Below are positions 33,340 through 55,499 of a stretch of 64,000 nucleotides of DNA, piece by piece (the stretch's first letter is position 1; each line of letters begins with the position of its first letter). Made by a program: the position numbers and the translations under genes. The DNA comes from Metridium senile (Eukaryota; Cnidaria; Anthozoa; Actiniaria; Metridiidae), in assembly GCA_949775045.1 (NCBI GenBank), contig OX459103.1, forward strand, positions 17,388,307-17,452,306, written 5' to 3'. The notes under the pieces are model-generated. The model ran no database searches. It was not told where the DNA came from and was given only the letters and a program-made list of their open reading frames with translations.

Positions 33340-34280
33340 TAAAAACAAAAGAACTAAATCAACTTAGCAAGAGCAAAAACAATACACACAATATTTTGCA
33401 TGTTCAAGTCGTCATTTATATAAAATTGAAATTCAGAGGTCAAGTATATCTTCTGACGCACTTAAAGATGGACAACAATCGTATCTATGCATTTGGATGT
33501 CAAAGCATTGTTTTGCTCAATAAGGGCGGAAGTATTGATGCGTACTTAATTAATACCTGATACGTAGCGAGGGTATACTTATATATTTAGCATTCAGTAT
33601 ATTCAATATACCTGCAGTACATGTAACAGTTATTCCACGAAATCGAGTCGTACATGAGCTGATAGCCAATTTGATTTGCCATCACACGTCATTGAGCGCG
33701 CGCTCGGTATTTTCACTTTCGATTATCTGTGATTTTGTCAAAATTGAACGTTTGAAATGTTATTTTTTCTTTCAAAATATGGCAAAGTTTGAACTACTAG
33801 TTGGTTTATACTAAAACAATTAGACCTCTCACCCTCTTCCTCGCTCAGTTCGACAAAACGCTACGCCATTTTGTTTTTTTTCTTCTACCCACGGTATATG
33901 AGGTGATAGCCTAGTAGTAGCGAATCAATCAGAGCGCAAGATTGCTCATATCTAGTGAGTGTTGATATAATAATATAGGTTAGGTAGCCGTTTGGGTTTA
34001 AAACTGAGATAGTCACTTAATATTTTTGTGGAATAACTTAAAAACATGCACTGCTGGTCTGAAGGATTGTTTTAGCTGTTTGAGGATAAATGGGTGCTGA
34101 TTGGAAGGAGATGATATAGGGTATAGGGTATAGGACGGGTATCGTTTTAGACAGGGAAATATGATTTGAGCTCATTTATATCATTATGATCGATGGCAAA
34201 CGTGTTTCATGGCCTTTCATGCTACGACAAAGTAGAATAGACAAGCTATGTATTTATATTCCGGTGAAAACTTTGCTTAC
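33340..34280. other. Intron of copy A
   Basis: No exon or classified repeat seen. Upstream parts resemble the copy B intron near 48240-48380 (GCTGATTGGAAGGAGATGAT is shared). Confidence 0.5.
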
Positions 34281-34338
34281 CTGTATCCTGAAAGAACAAT
34301 GTTATCCACAGCAAACAACACGAACACAAAACCGACAT
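34281..34338 (-). CDS. Signal-peptide exon of copy A
   Basis: ATG 34338, 19 codons plus one base: MSVLCSCCLLWITLFFQDT, donor GTAAGC. It is nearly identical to the copy B exon at 48740-48797 and has the same phase. Confidence 0.8.
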
Positions 34339-34714
34339 GTTAAGACGATAGAACTAAATATCGTTGAATTGTTGTGTTGCGTCTACATATAATTATGTAT
34401 GCTGTCTAACCTCATAACCGTGATATCTCATTGGCAGAATTCCAAACGTATTCTATTGAGCTACTTTTAAATTCCATAAATGTTTTTCAACGCTGAAGGT
34501 CATTTTAAAAGGAAACGATTTTCCCAGATATATTTTATTAGATCTAAATGTAAAATCTGGAATAATTGAGGTCCTCTTGTATAATATGTATCTAAAAGCT
34601 AAACACTGCATATATATAAAAAAATATTTGGTGTAAGTTAACGACCTTCCTGACACCATAACTAGTTTGACGTGTGCTGCCTTTGCTGACGATACCATGG
34701 TCTTCAGAGACATT

Positions 34715-35020
34715 GATTCCCAGGGGGTGTACTCCCTTTGTCCAAGTGATAGGGGTGATCGGCGTACCTTTTAGGGTAAAAATATTTCCTGTGCCTACCT
34801 TTTAGGGTCCTTTAATTTTAGGGTTCTGGCTCAAAACTTAGTTACGTATAATGATTTCGTACCTGTAAGAGTCATTTTTTACTCTTTTATGTTGCTTTGT
34901 TGGGGTAGAAATCGACAAGGCTTTATCAGTTATTTTTATCTGTGCGTACCTTTTAGGGGTCGTTTTCAAAACCTCTGCCACTTAGACAAAGGGAGTCTCA
35001 CCCCCCCCCCCCCCCCCCCC
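34715..35020. repeat. GTACCTTTTAGGG repeat with C-run
   Basis: Starts CCAGGGGGTGTACTCCCTTT and repeats GTACCTTTTAGGG three times. It ends ACTTAGACAAAGGGAGTCTC with a C-run of about 20. The ends pair roughly (CTCCCTTTGTCCAAGTG / CACTTAGACAAAGGGAG). A diverged relative is at 7870-8105. Confidence 0.6.
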
Positions 35021-35054
35021 TCCTCCCCTTCTTTAACGTGAGCCGCTCTTTAAT

Positions 35055-35592
<538 letters not shown>

Positions 35593-35689
35593 CATGAATT
35601 AATATTTGGACTTAGTATTTTTCTTCAAGGTAAATAATGGTCACGTCAGACTATCAAACAATATTCAGCCGGCAACTGTTTTACCTACT

Positions 35690-35835
35690 GTTTTACAAAG
35701 TTTAAGCGAAATTCACGGAACCAATTTTAATTTTTAATTGTAATTTTTAAAAAGCACAGCTATATGAAGGTTACTTAAATTCAATATATATAGCTGTGCC
35801 TTCGTTCCGTGAATTTTGCTGAAACTTTGTCAGGT
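35690..35835. repeat. Hairpin repeat
   Basis: AAAGTTTAAGCGAAATTCACGGAACC pairs with CGTTCCGTGAATTTTGCTGA, with an inner ACAGCTATATGAAG / ATATATAGCTGT pair. 35840-36440 shows no further feature. Confidence 0.5.
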
Positions 35836-36443
35836 TGTTTATTGTATTATTCTAAAACGATTAAAAAAATCATAAAAATACAATGGACATATTTTACAGA
35901 ATAATCGAATTTTAGTCAAACTAGCTCAAAAATAACTTAACTAAAAAATATTTACTTCTAGTGCAATCAAATTATTTCACATTATTTTTGAATATTGTTT
36001 TGTAGAAGATGTGTAATTTATATGGCAAAAGCTTAAAGGCAGAAAATGTTACGAGTAAAAAAATTGTCATAGCCCAGTGAGCCGATATATAATAACTGAT
36101 GAGTCACCTTAAACCAAAGCGTATCATTCTCAGCCCGACAAGATATTTATCCAATCCTTTCCATATTCCCCTAAAAAAAAAAAAAACACGGGATGCTTAA
36201 CACTAAACAAAATATTCATATCCCACAAAACCATACAAACCCAATCGTAGAGGATTCTTCGAGGTGGAAAGTTTAATCGTATGTTTCGATCGACATGATG
36301 CAAGCAGATCTAGATATACTGAATAATAAAGTGATATGTCTGATTATCGCTTATGTAAAATAACTTTCCTATCAAAATGTTTAAAGTCAAGTCTTCACTT
36401 ACTTAATCGTATAGAATCTTAGAATTGTCGTTAAGATCTAGAA

Positions 36444-37169
36444 TCAGCACGAGAAAAACAAAACCACACCAATCAAAGCGACGATCACGGCTACAAAACA
36501 CACTTTTGCCACTCTAACTTCTTGTGCTATTTTCCTTCCCAACTCTGTTTCTTTCACAAGATTGCGGATAAATTCTCCCTTTACATTCAAGTGGGGAAAT
36601 GGCTGTGCTGGGATCTTCTTGCCGGTGAATTCACACAATGGTTCCCATCCTTGCTTTACACTGTACACGAGCAGCTTGTCTGCAGGAACTACAGACTTGA
36701 CTCGGTCGTTGTGCCAGCGATATCGCTTGCGACAGATGTATGATGACTGTGGATCAAAATGTCCCATATCTGAAATTCTTCCGTAATAGTTTATTAAGCA
36801 AATCTTTTGGAATGTTGGAAGTAAGAACTTGATTTTCATTAGGAAGGAATTGTTGATAGTTTCGTCGTGTTTTTTAAAACTTTCAATCCAAGCATCTTCT
36901 TCCCTTTCGGATAGAATAGCTTTAGCGTCTGGAAATGCAGCCATCAGTTCTTCGAAGAAGAAAAGGCAAGGGCCATCGGTCACAGCGTCTACATCTTTAA
37001 ACATGGCATAGAAATCGGGTACCTTACCATGTTTGTACAGATCTAGCCATTCGTCCATGAAATACAAGAGTTGTTCATCGTAGTCGTAGACCTTATAGCC
37101 GAGAATTCGAAGTGCAGCGGCCATGGACGTGGTTCCAGTCTTGGCCAGACCAACACAGATCAGCTTCAT
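36444..37169 (-). CDS. Sulfotransferase-like P-loop protein with C-terminal membrane anchor
   Basis: Single exon, 241 residues, ATG 37169. The N-terminal GLAKTGTTSMAAALRILGY matches the 5'-phosphosulfate-binding loop of the sulfotransferase superfamily (the PAPS-binding KTGTTS form). FPDAKAILSERE and VYSVKQGWEPLCEF match later conserved segments of the branch common in cnidarians and molluscs. The last 22 residues (VAKVCFVAVIVALIGVVLFF) form a tail anchor, so the enzyme domain probably faces the cytosol or sits on an internal membrane. Substrate unknown. It is on the same strand as the receptor copies and lies between A and B; no functional link is evident. Confidence 0.85.
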   Translation of the reverse strand: MKLICVGLAKTGTTSMAAALRILGYKVYDYDEQLLYFMDEWLDLYKHGKVPDFYAMFKDVDAVTDGPCLFFFEELMAAFPDAKAILSEREEDAWIESFKKHDETINNSFLMKIKFLLPTFQKICLINYYGRISDMGHFDPQSSYICRKRYRWHNDRVKSVVPADKLLVYSVKQGWEPLCEFTGKKIPAQPFPHLNVKGEFIRNLVKETELGRKIAQEVRVAKVCFVAVIVALIGVVLFFSC

Positions 37170-37311
37170 AGTGGCAGTACTGTTATGACTTCTTCAAATT
37201 AGTACTCGATCCCTTAACTTACATGCAAATTTCTTCAAAGTCTGTGGAGCAAAACAATAATCAACAATCGTCAATGCCATTTCAACCTGAGAACGAAAGC
37301 AAACCACGGGA

Positions 37312-37665
37312 GAGCCCACTCTCAGAGACTCACTGATGATTGTTAACTCCACGTTTGTGTGTCAAGATTGCATATTATTAGATAGTTTTGTCTTCAATAA
37401 AATTCCTTCAAAACAAAAATGTCTTCTATTTTTCTGCAATAATACATCCTTCTGATGGTCATTTAATGTCCCTATATGAAAATGTCTTCAAAATGTTCAG
37501 GATGTCATTATATTCAGTTGAATACCTAAACGCATATATTCAGACAAAGATGGCAAGTAAAGCAAAGCGCATGGAACCATCTCTGACCTCAAGAAGTAGA
37601 CAATCCCTTGGGGAACCACACGCGTCTCATTTGTTATCACTACTCACAATGGTGGGGTAGGAATG
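37312..37665 (+). repeat. Duplicate of the protease 3' untranslated region
   Basis: Collinear with 26075-26600: TTTTGTCTTCAATAAAA, ATGGTCATTTAATGTC, CATGGAACCATCTCTGACC and CACACGCGTCTCATTTGTT are shared, at roughly 90% by eye. The 26-kb copy carries an extra 150-bp inverted-end insert (26296-26445). The duplication lies head-on to the sulfotransferase-like gene. Confidence 0.8.
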
Positions 37666-38860
37666 ACGATTGCGTGATCACAGCATCGGCATGGAAATAT
37701 TCCAAATGTGGCACATAGCAACTAGTCGTCCGGCAAATATGCACGAGCATATTCATTATGACATCAAACAGAACTGCTACAGTTGAATGGGTGACGTGCA
37801 CTAGCCTAGATATCACTCGACCCTTGGACTTTTTACTTTTACTAATATATCAAGGTGTTCTTCCCTATTCTGGGTTTGCTTATAAGGGTTTGCTTACACT
37901 ACAGCGAAAGTATTTTGAAGAAAAAAAAGGAATAAAATCAATCAACGATAGCGTTAATGATGTACGTGACACGGACAATCTTACGCTAAATATATCAAAG
38001 TACAAAAGCGCCGCTGTTTTGGTCTGGAGGACTCAAACGTCTGTCTAGGCTCAAAAATCTTTGTCGCAAACAAAGCCACAGTCCGCACTCTAAAGTCTGT
38101 TGTCAAAGGATGGTGGTATATTTCGTCTCTTGTTATGGATTTATTCATAGCATATTTTGGTTGTACTTGTTTATGTTATATGACCATAACATATTGTTGT
38201 TGTGGTAGATGTAAATTGAATAGAAATATTTATTTAGAAAACGTATCACAAATTAAGTCCATGTAACCGACATACTTTGTAGGCTTTATAGTGTATTCTG
38301 TAGCTCCGGCTATACGACAACGATTTTTACAATAGGTTTAAATCCTTTGTTCGTTTGACATACGTCTGTCAGCGCACATTCATTCACTACAACTTGATTG
38401 ACAAGTACGTTAGCAAACAGTTGATTCAAATTTGGTTCTAGTGCAAACGCAAATCATTTTTAATAATATTTAAGAGTTATAAAATTTTGCTGTAGTGCAA
38501 ACAGTCTCTTGCAAAGCTATTCAATTTAAGGGAGATAGGTTCACGTGACCTCATAGTGCAAGTCGTCTATTAATAGCCTGACTACAAAATAGCAGCAGAC
38601 TTACATAAATATTATTCAGTTACTGGTAGCTGTTCTCAGTAAAATACATTGACTTAAGAATACGTTTACAGGCTTGAATATTGCTTAAATACCCATACAA
38701 AGTTAATGACGTATTTTTGTTACGTTGGAATACGTTTGAAGTCTAGCTCAGTCGAATTATAGGTTTTGGTTCTCAGTATAACCTACACTTGCGTATAAAG
38801 AGGTATTATTTGCGGCATACTTTATCAATACTTATAAGCCACCGGTAATTTATTATACAG
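37666..38860. other. Intergenic with one MITE
   Basis: 38044-38341 is a MITE with arms CACAGTCCGCACTCTAAAGT and GGCTTTATAGTGTATTCTGT, related to 17696-17989. 37880-37915 and 38370-38520 share TTACACTACAGCGAAA-type sequence with 58557-58925. No coding exon supported. Confidence 0.5.
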
Positions 38861-38866
38861 GTTCTG

Positions 38867-48797
<9,931 letters not shown>

Positions 48798-49029
48798 GTT
48801 ACGATAAGAGAACATCGTTGAAATCATGCAAAATTGATATGTTGTGTCTACACATCTGTAAGTTGTTTAAGCTCATAATCTCGTGATATCTCATTGGCTG
48901 AATTTCAAATTTACATTTTTATATTTCATAAATGTTGCTCAACTATTACTATCAATCTAAAACTACCCTGGGTACCAGAGGTTATTTTCTACTTGCTCTA
49001 GCGTTTGTAAATCTGAAAGTTTTTATTGT

Positions 49030-49380
49030 GGTTAACGAGCACAGACGTACACATGATAATTACAAATACTAGATCAAGAAACTTTCTGGTTTACAGTTTA
49101 TCTATCTACTAACAAACACAGACGTACATATGATAAATGCAATTAATAAATCAAGAAACTCTTGGGCTTACAGGATATCTCTCTACTAACAAACATAGGC
49201 GTACAGATGAGAAATACAAATACTAGATCAAGAAACCCTATGGTTTACAGGGTATCTTACTACTACCGAACACAGACGTACATATGATCATAAATAGAGA
49301 TACTAGATCAAGAAACTCTCTGGTTTATAGGGGTATCTCTCTATTAACGAACACAGACGTACAAATGATAATACAAATGT
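49030..49380. repeat. About 76-bp tandem repeat
   Basis: Four to five units with CACAGACGTACATATGATAA, TAGATCAAGAAACTCTCTGG and TATCTCTCTACTAAC. It lies upstream of copy B and downstream of copy C. 49380-49815 has no feature I recognise. Confidence 0.8.
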
Positions 49381-49814
49381 GTAAATTGACAAAGATGAAG
49401 TAAAATACTATTTTTATTGTTTTCTTTTTACCGGTAGGAAGCAAACATTGATCTGTATTAGACATCAAGGTTATTAGTTTGTCTCACCAATGTCTCACGG
49501 TTTGGACCGCGATGTTGAAACAGAGGAGTAACCTATTTAAATATCGTATCCATGATGGACGAATGTTTATCATTTTATGCAGGCTTTAACTTTGTACGTT
49601 TGGAAACAGCAAATGCGCGCAATGGCTTCCGGGTAATTGGGAACACTGCGAACTCAATAAATCCGTCGCGCAAGAAAAGCGAGACCGGGTACGAGTCTGC
49701 TACAGCAACGCATTTACAATAAAAGCATTAATTTGTAGCAGGGCATTTAAGGCATTTCAGGGTGAATCTATTTAACTAAATATAAAAGTTCATATCATTT
49801 ACGCTAGTGTATTT

Positions 49815-50045
49815 TTGCAGGCTACGATACTCCGTATGTCGGTTACGTAAATGTTGATACGTGTCGTTACTTTGATCAATAGTAACGTGTTACGTAGGAC
49901 CCGTACCAATTTTTAATTAGAGATGTATTATCTAAGCGTTAGAATACTTTTGCAGACTTTGATACTCAGTAGGTCTATCACGTAACGGTTCATACGTATC
50001 GTTACGTTGATCAGTAGTAACGTGTTGTTTACGTAGTGGTTCGTA
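49815..50045 (-). pseudogene. Out-of-use tail sequence after the copy C stop
   Basis: Past the TAG at 50046-50048 the same frame reads YEPLRKQHVTTDQRND, TYEPLRDRP, TEYQS before another stop, homologous to the live tail of copy B. A further decayed copy of this block (TTACGTAAATGTTGATACGT) lies at 49820-49930. Similar blocks end copy A at 28915-29110. Confidence 0.8.
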
Positions 50046-53000
50046 CTATACTTTTGGATCGTGTTGCATTGTCTCAGGGTTCAGTTGTTGGTAATGGTCC
50101 TCACTGGTCTGTTGATTTCCTGGTATCTCGTATGTCGAATTCCCTGTAGATGGTGTGGTGTTGATTGCTGGTTCATATTCAGCGCTTGGCTGGCCTGTCG
50201 GATCCACGTTCTCATGCGAAGGAGGGGAAGCTGCTGCTGCATCCATCTCTACATTCTGTTTAAAAAATCATATACATTCAATGTTATTAAAGATCCATTG
50301 TCACTTACCAGCATGCACCCCGCGGAAGACTGGAATTCGTGGATCATGAAAATCAGACATTTTGATATATTTTACGATATATGAGTTGGTATTTACGCTC
50401 TTACTTAATCGTTTAGCAATTTGTTGTTGTTATTTTCTCGTAATACGACTCACTGCCCACCATGCATAACACCACAATTCAGTAGCAATATCAATATTTT
50501 ATCAAGTGGTCTTAAATGGGTAAAACAAACAAAGAAATCCGATTAACTGGAAAGCCGGATTATTTTAGAAGCAGGCGTCAAAATACAATGCCTATACAAG
50601 ATCACAATGAAGATTGATTGAAAGAAATAAGTCAATGTTATTCTTACTTCGTAAACTGGCTCCGTAGTTTTCCTAGAAAGGTAGATAAACAATAATAGAA
50701 AATGTAATATACCAACATTCATTTTTCCCGCACTTTGATTGGACGAGAGGATATCACGTGAACGTGAACAAATTTGGATGTTTCCGCGGCAACGACTCTC
50801 AACGGGCAACAATATGTTATTTACCGGGAAATAACAAAACCGGGAAATAACAAAACCGGAAGTCGATTACCGGAAGTCGAATTAGTAAAAAGCGGGAATA
50901 TTCCAGCACAGCGCGCGCGTTTCAAAATCGTTGAACCAGAAAGACAGCATGGAGGAAAGTAAGAGATTTGCCAGAAGAACAAAGGAAGATATTGAAATGT
51001 TTTTGGACGAAAAAGAATCTAAATCCACAAGGAACTCAACCAAACTAGCCTTGAAAAGTTAAGGGATTTTTGCTTAGGAGTTTCTGCCAACTATGAAGAG
51101 CTAACCAAACCTGAATTAAACCACTTGTTAAAACAGTTCTACGCAAGTGCAAGAAAGCGAGATGACTCGTTTTTTCATTGATAGTTAGTATATAACAAAA
51201 CATATATAGACTGAAACCACGGGAAACAGTATGTTTTTGGTCCCTCGACTGCCGATGTTTCTCTCGGCTCCGCCTTGGGAAACACCAGCGGTCTCGGGAT
51301 CACAAAACATACTGTTTCCCTCGGTCCCAGTCAATAAGTGATAAATATTTAACACTTATTTACTGGAACCGAAGTAAACAGTATGTTTTGTGGTCCCGAG
51401 ACCGCTGATGTTTCCCGAAGCGAAGCATACTGCTTTCCCGAAGTTTCCAGTAAATTAGTGCTTTATCATCATTTCAAGTGTCAAAGAGTGTCAAGATTTT
51501 CAAACTCGGGCGTCAAACCTTTCTCGCAACAAAACTCCCTCAGTATTTTTATAGCTTGTTTTGTTGCATTTTTCGTTGATTTTGAATCTTTTTCTTCTAG
51601 TAATCTTTCAATATCTACGTCTGCAATTCTCGCGTGTTTGGATTCCATCTTCCATCTTCCTCGTAGTTGTCCTGAATGAATTTTGCAAACTCGCCCTCTA
51701 AAAGTCCAAAAGTCACTTTTTCACGTGAATTCCGGTTTATTTATTGACGGTCAACAACATAGTATTGACCGCTGCTGAGCAGTTGCTGGGAAACAGTAAC
51801 ATTTTGCGACTCTCACGTGATACACCCTCGACCAATAAGATACTAGGAAAAGTGAACTTTGACACTTGATATATAATAATATGTGAGTATTCACTGAATG
51901 TATGAATAAATGAATCAAATTAATACATAAATGAATGGTTGGATGGATGAATGAATGAATGAATGAATGAATGAATGAATGAATGAACGAATGAATGAAT
52001 GAATGGATGGATGGATGAATAAATGAATGAGTGGATGAATGAATGAAGGAATGCATGAATGACTGAATGAATGGATGGATGGATGGATGGATGGATGGAT
52101 TGATGGATGAATGCATGAATGAATGAACGAATGAATGAATGAATGGATGGATGGATGAACAAATGAATGAGTGGATGAATGAATGAAGGAATGCATGAAT
52201 GCATGAAAGGTTGAATAAATTAATGCTTGAATGAATTTTAAAAACAAATATTTACTTTGGTCTTTTCTTGACTCTGTGGCAGTATACCACAGACAGAATG
52301 TTAAATATTAACGAGATCACAAGTAAACAAACACACACTCCAACTACAGCTATCATGGCAACTGAAAAACACCAAATTGTATTATTATAAGTATCTATTA
52401 AATAGAATATTTCCTCTGAATGTTTTTGAATCTTTACTTTACAATGTTTTATATGAAAATGCACATATACAACACTTTGACAGTATTTTTACGCAGACGA
52501 TTTTGAAGATGAACATTAAATATAACTAATTTTAGTTAAACTATTCGTAACTAGATGTCTGGTAAACTATTTTGGGGCTGGGGGCTGGAAGCTGGGGGCA
52601 GGGAGAGCGGTAGACTTAGGATGATCAAGCCTTTGTAAAAAAAAGTAAAAACTTGTTTGGAAAAGGAGAGAGAACAACACATCAAACAAACTCAACTCAC
52701 ATACACCTAATTCAAAAAAGGTTGACGGGGAGAACGGCGATCGGCGATTGGTGATCGGCGATTGCACGTCCCGAAAGAGACTGTGGATAATACGAATTTC
52801 AATCGCCAATCGCCGTTCGCCCCGTCAACCTTTTTTGAATTAGGTGTATGATCCTGAGAAAAAACCCTTAGTGGCAAGGGCCGAGAGAACAACATATCAA
52901 ACAAACTCAACTCACAAATGATCCTGAGAAAAAAAACCTAGTGGCAAGGGAGAGAACAACACATCAAATAAACTCAACTCACATATGATCCTCAGTGAGA

Positions 53001-53650
53001 AAGCCCCTTGTGGCAAGTGAGAGAACAACACAGCAAACAAACTCAACTCACATATGATCCTGAGAAATACCCTTGTGGCAAGGGAGAGAACAACACATCA
53101 AACAAGCTCAACTCACATATGATCCTGAGAAAAACCCTCGTAGCAAGGGAGAGTACAACACATCAAACAAACTAAACTCACATAATTTATGATCCTGAAA
53201 ACTAGCATTCATTTTGGTTATGGCTTGATGTTTGTTGTTTAAGCTGCAATAACAACTTTTGCTATGGGTTTTTTATGTATAATACAGCAGTGTAGCAGTG
53301 TAAAATACAAATCAGTGGGGACGTACCTGGTTGTTTCATAGTACTAGCTTTGGTAGTCGCAACAGGAATCACAACAATATGTGATTTACAACCATCGTTA
53401 ACGCTCTCTCCATACTTATTTGTAGCAGTAACATTGAAGCGGTATATTTTGCCAGGTTCTAGGTTTTCAACTGTATATGTTAATGGTGTACCAGATAATT
53501 GAACAACCTCAGTCCGTGAGTAACCATCAACTTTCTTGTAGATTTTATATCCAGTTATTTTGCAGCCCTTTTTTTCAGGCTTTGACCATGTTAACGTCAC
53601 TGATGTTTGATTAGCAATCGCTTCCATCAAGAATGGTTGAGCAGGAGGAC
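50046..53650 (-). CDS. Ig/FN3 receptor copy C, 3' part with truncated tail
   Basis: Exons (minus): FN3 53327-53650, transmembrane 52256-52361 (AVVGVCVCLLVISLIFNILS, then CHRVKKRPK), micro-exon 50648-50672 (KTTEPVYE), tail 50046-50255. All are open and in phase. The tail keeps YENV, YEPA, YEIP and YQQL but stops at HDPKV where copy B continues with YEPL motifs. No signal or Ig exons are found upstream to 64 kb, so the 5' part is missing or very distant. It may be a partial duplicate, or the end of a gene with a large intron. Confidence 0.75.
50949..51181 (+). pseudogene. Fragment of a tyrosine-recombinase-associated N-terminal domain
   Basis: Frame 1: MEESKRFARRTKEDIEMFLD, then KSTRNSTKLAL. 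After a +1 shift near 51050: LEKLRDFC, ELTKPELNHLLKQFYASARK, stop. The pattern is that of the N-terminal domain shared by QRICH1/ZMYM2/KIAA1958-like proteins derived from Crypton transposons (family recalled, not searched). Confidence 0.55.
51481..51648 (-). pseudogene. Second fragment of the same domain, inverted
   Basis: 55 residues: MESKHARIADVDIERLLEEK, KSTKNATKQAIKILREFC, ending FENLDTL. It aligns with the plus-strand fragment over KDSKST-N-TK and LREFC. It lacks the ELN-LL--FY part. Confidence 0.55.
51925..52250 (+). repeat. GAAT/GGAT microsatellite with 150-bp higher-order repeat
   Basis: Tetramers GAAT and GGAT. A block (GAATGAACGAATGAATG, GGATGGATGGATGAAtAA, GAATGAAGGAATGCATG) is present twice, about 150 bp apart. 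Positionally equivalent to the copy B array at 39300. Confidence 0.9.
52610..53210 (+). repeat. 65-bp minisatellite next to copy C FN3 exon
   Basis: Six to seven units of GGCAAGGGAGAGAACAACAC, AACAAACTCAACTCACATAT, GATCCTGAGAAAAACCC, interrupted by the MITE at 52704. Confidence 0.85.
52704..52846. mobile_element. 143-bp MITE inserted in the 65-bp minisatellite
   Basis: Inverted 47-bp arms CACCTAATTCAAAAAAGGTT, with GACGGGG following; two mismatches. Flanked by TA on both sides. It sits within the known minisatellite unit CACATATGATCC, so the TA duplication is exact. Outer bases match the MITE at 17696. Confidence 0.85.
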
Positions 53651-55460
53651 CTAAAAGAACCTAAAATGCGTTAATCTATGTTGATACAACATTGTAAGCA
53701 CTGATGCCGCCAGAACTCTACACTAGACGAGGATAATCTGTATACACCGAATCTGGATTTTTGTAATTTTATGAGTGAGTGTGTCAAAATAAAAGTCATT
53801 ATTATCATTATTATTCAGACGACCCAAATAATGTCGTGATCAATATCGATAGACGGACTTTGTACGGGCTTCTGTAACGATTTTTGTGTGGTTTCATTAT
53901 TTTCCCTGGCTTATGGATACACGGGATACTATCAATTTCTCGGCAGTAACTTTTGATAAAAATACAAAATTCAAAAAATTAAGCTACGCGCGCTTTTCCA
54001 TCAATTTTAACGAACCTTTGCATGTAGACTCCAACAATGCTCAAGTTTCAAAATGTGTGTTTCTTTGTTTGTTTTAGTTCTTTAGATATTACCCGCTTAT
54101 TAAAAATGCTCTTAAAAACATGTATGTCTAAAGTTAAACGGACATACAAAAATAACGAAGCGTTAAAAATGAAAATGTAAGCACAATTGACAAGTTCAAA
54201 ATACGTATAATAGGATGCAAACAAAATTGGATCGGTCTACCGTAAACCGTGTGAATGTTAACTTTTCAAATCGCTTTTTATTAATGAATCCTCCATATTT
54301 CAAAAACAAATGATTTTTATCCAAAACGTTTATCAATCTTTTAAACTTTGGCTACTTAGCGTTCATAAAATGTATACTTTATGGGGAATTTAATGTGAAT
54401 TGAATGCTCTAAAATATTTTCAAACACTTGTCCCTTAAGTGTCCCGTGTATCGTTAATAAGCCATATATTAACGATACTCGAAAAGTAGCATTTTAGATA
54501 TAGCTTTTATGTGCTGATATGCATTAAAAATAACCACATTGCTTGCGCGTGCAACGCGTTAAGTATACTTCCTATAGCCACTAAAGTAGTGTTCAGCGTT
54601 CTTCGTCGTCTCTTGGTCGCAAAATTGACTTCCGATCAAGCGCTATGATTGGATGCATATTGATGTTGACGATTGACATCAATCTGCATCCAAACATTGC
54701 GCTTATTTTTTGACATCTTTTGTAATGGTGATGTAGCGCTTCAGCGCACATGCACCTACGTGGTAATAATAACATCAAAGTTATAAGTAAACTTGAACCT
54801 CGAAGTGAGTGAGTAAAAGAAAAACAACGCAACTTTCCACGAATATGTTAGCATGTCTAGCGTTGATAGCAAAGTCCTTACCACTTACCAATTCTCAAGG
54901 GATAGCAAATTCAAATGACCTAAATATGACTGACAATACTATAACAACTGTCATGAAAACTGTCTGTATAAATGCTGAAATCAATCCTTATTGATATATA
55001 TAAAGAAAGCACAGTACATGCATGTGTTTAGACAGAAGTTCATAACCAGAAGTGTCCATCTTCATTGTTAACCTATACCCTATCGTAAAGATGTATAAGT
55101 TATTTTTAGATTTGCACGCTAGCCAATCATGGCGAGGAAATGTGAAACTCAATGTCTGATTGGTTAGGTGCTTTTAGCGTGACAGGCGAAGCAACGAAAT
55201 GGCGTCGCCGGTGACGGCGAATGTCAGTGTAAAAAGGGAGAAATTGCTCCGTTGTTTAGCAGAAAAAGCAAAACAAAATATAGCAGCGAAAGAGGCTGAT
55301 AGTTTGCAAGTAGCAGTAGCAAAATAAAAGTTTGAATGCATTTCCAAATCACTACAAGAACGTAACGGGACGATTGGCCTGATTATCTAACGAGGCATCG
55401 TTTCTTGTAATAGAGCACAAATTTAGCTGCATGGAACGATGTCGCTGGGCCTTTTAAACC
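53651..55460. other. No gene supported
   Basis: Presumed 5' intron of copy C. It starts with sequence shared with copy A upstream of its FN3 exon (ATGCCGCCAGAACT; CTTCTGTAACGATTT). A 42-codon ORF at 55199-55327 (MASPVTANVSVKREKL...) is open but unrecognised and ends with a plausible stop. Confidence 0.35.
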
Positions 55461-55499
55461 TGTTCAGCTAATTATTTGGGCAAATGGTATCTGGAAGCT

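Larger units (their letters stand above)
50726..51860. mobile_element. 1.1-kb element with inverted gene fragments
   Basis: Ends carry TGATTGGACGAGAGGATATCACGTGA (left, split here as ATTGG and ATCACGTGA) and, reversed, TTATTGGTCGAGGGTGTATC with CACGTGA. The centre 51190-51460 is a set of GGGAAACAGTATGTTTT hairpins. On each side lies a fragment of the same protein family in opposite orientation (50949-51181 plus; 51481-51648 minus). It is in the copy C intron between transmembrane and micro-exon. Confidence 0.6.

Noticed and set aside
36522..37011. Plus-strand ORFs opposite the sulfotransferase-like gene
   Set aside because: Antisense shadows; the minus-strand frame has the superfamily motifs.
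51751..52247. Ser-Ile-His repeat ORFs on the minus strand
   Set aside because: GAAT/GGAT microsatellite translation.
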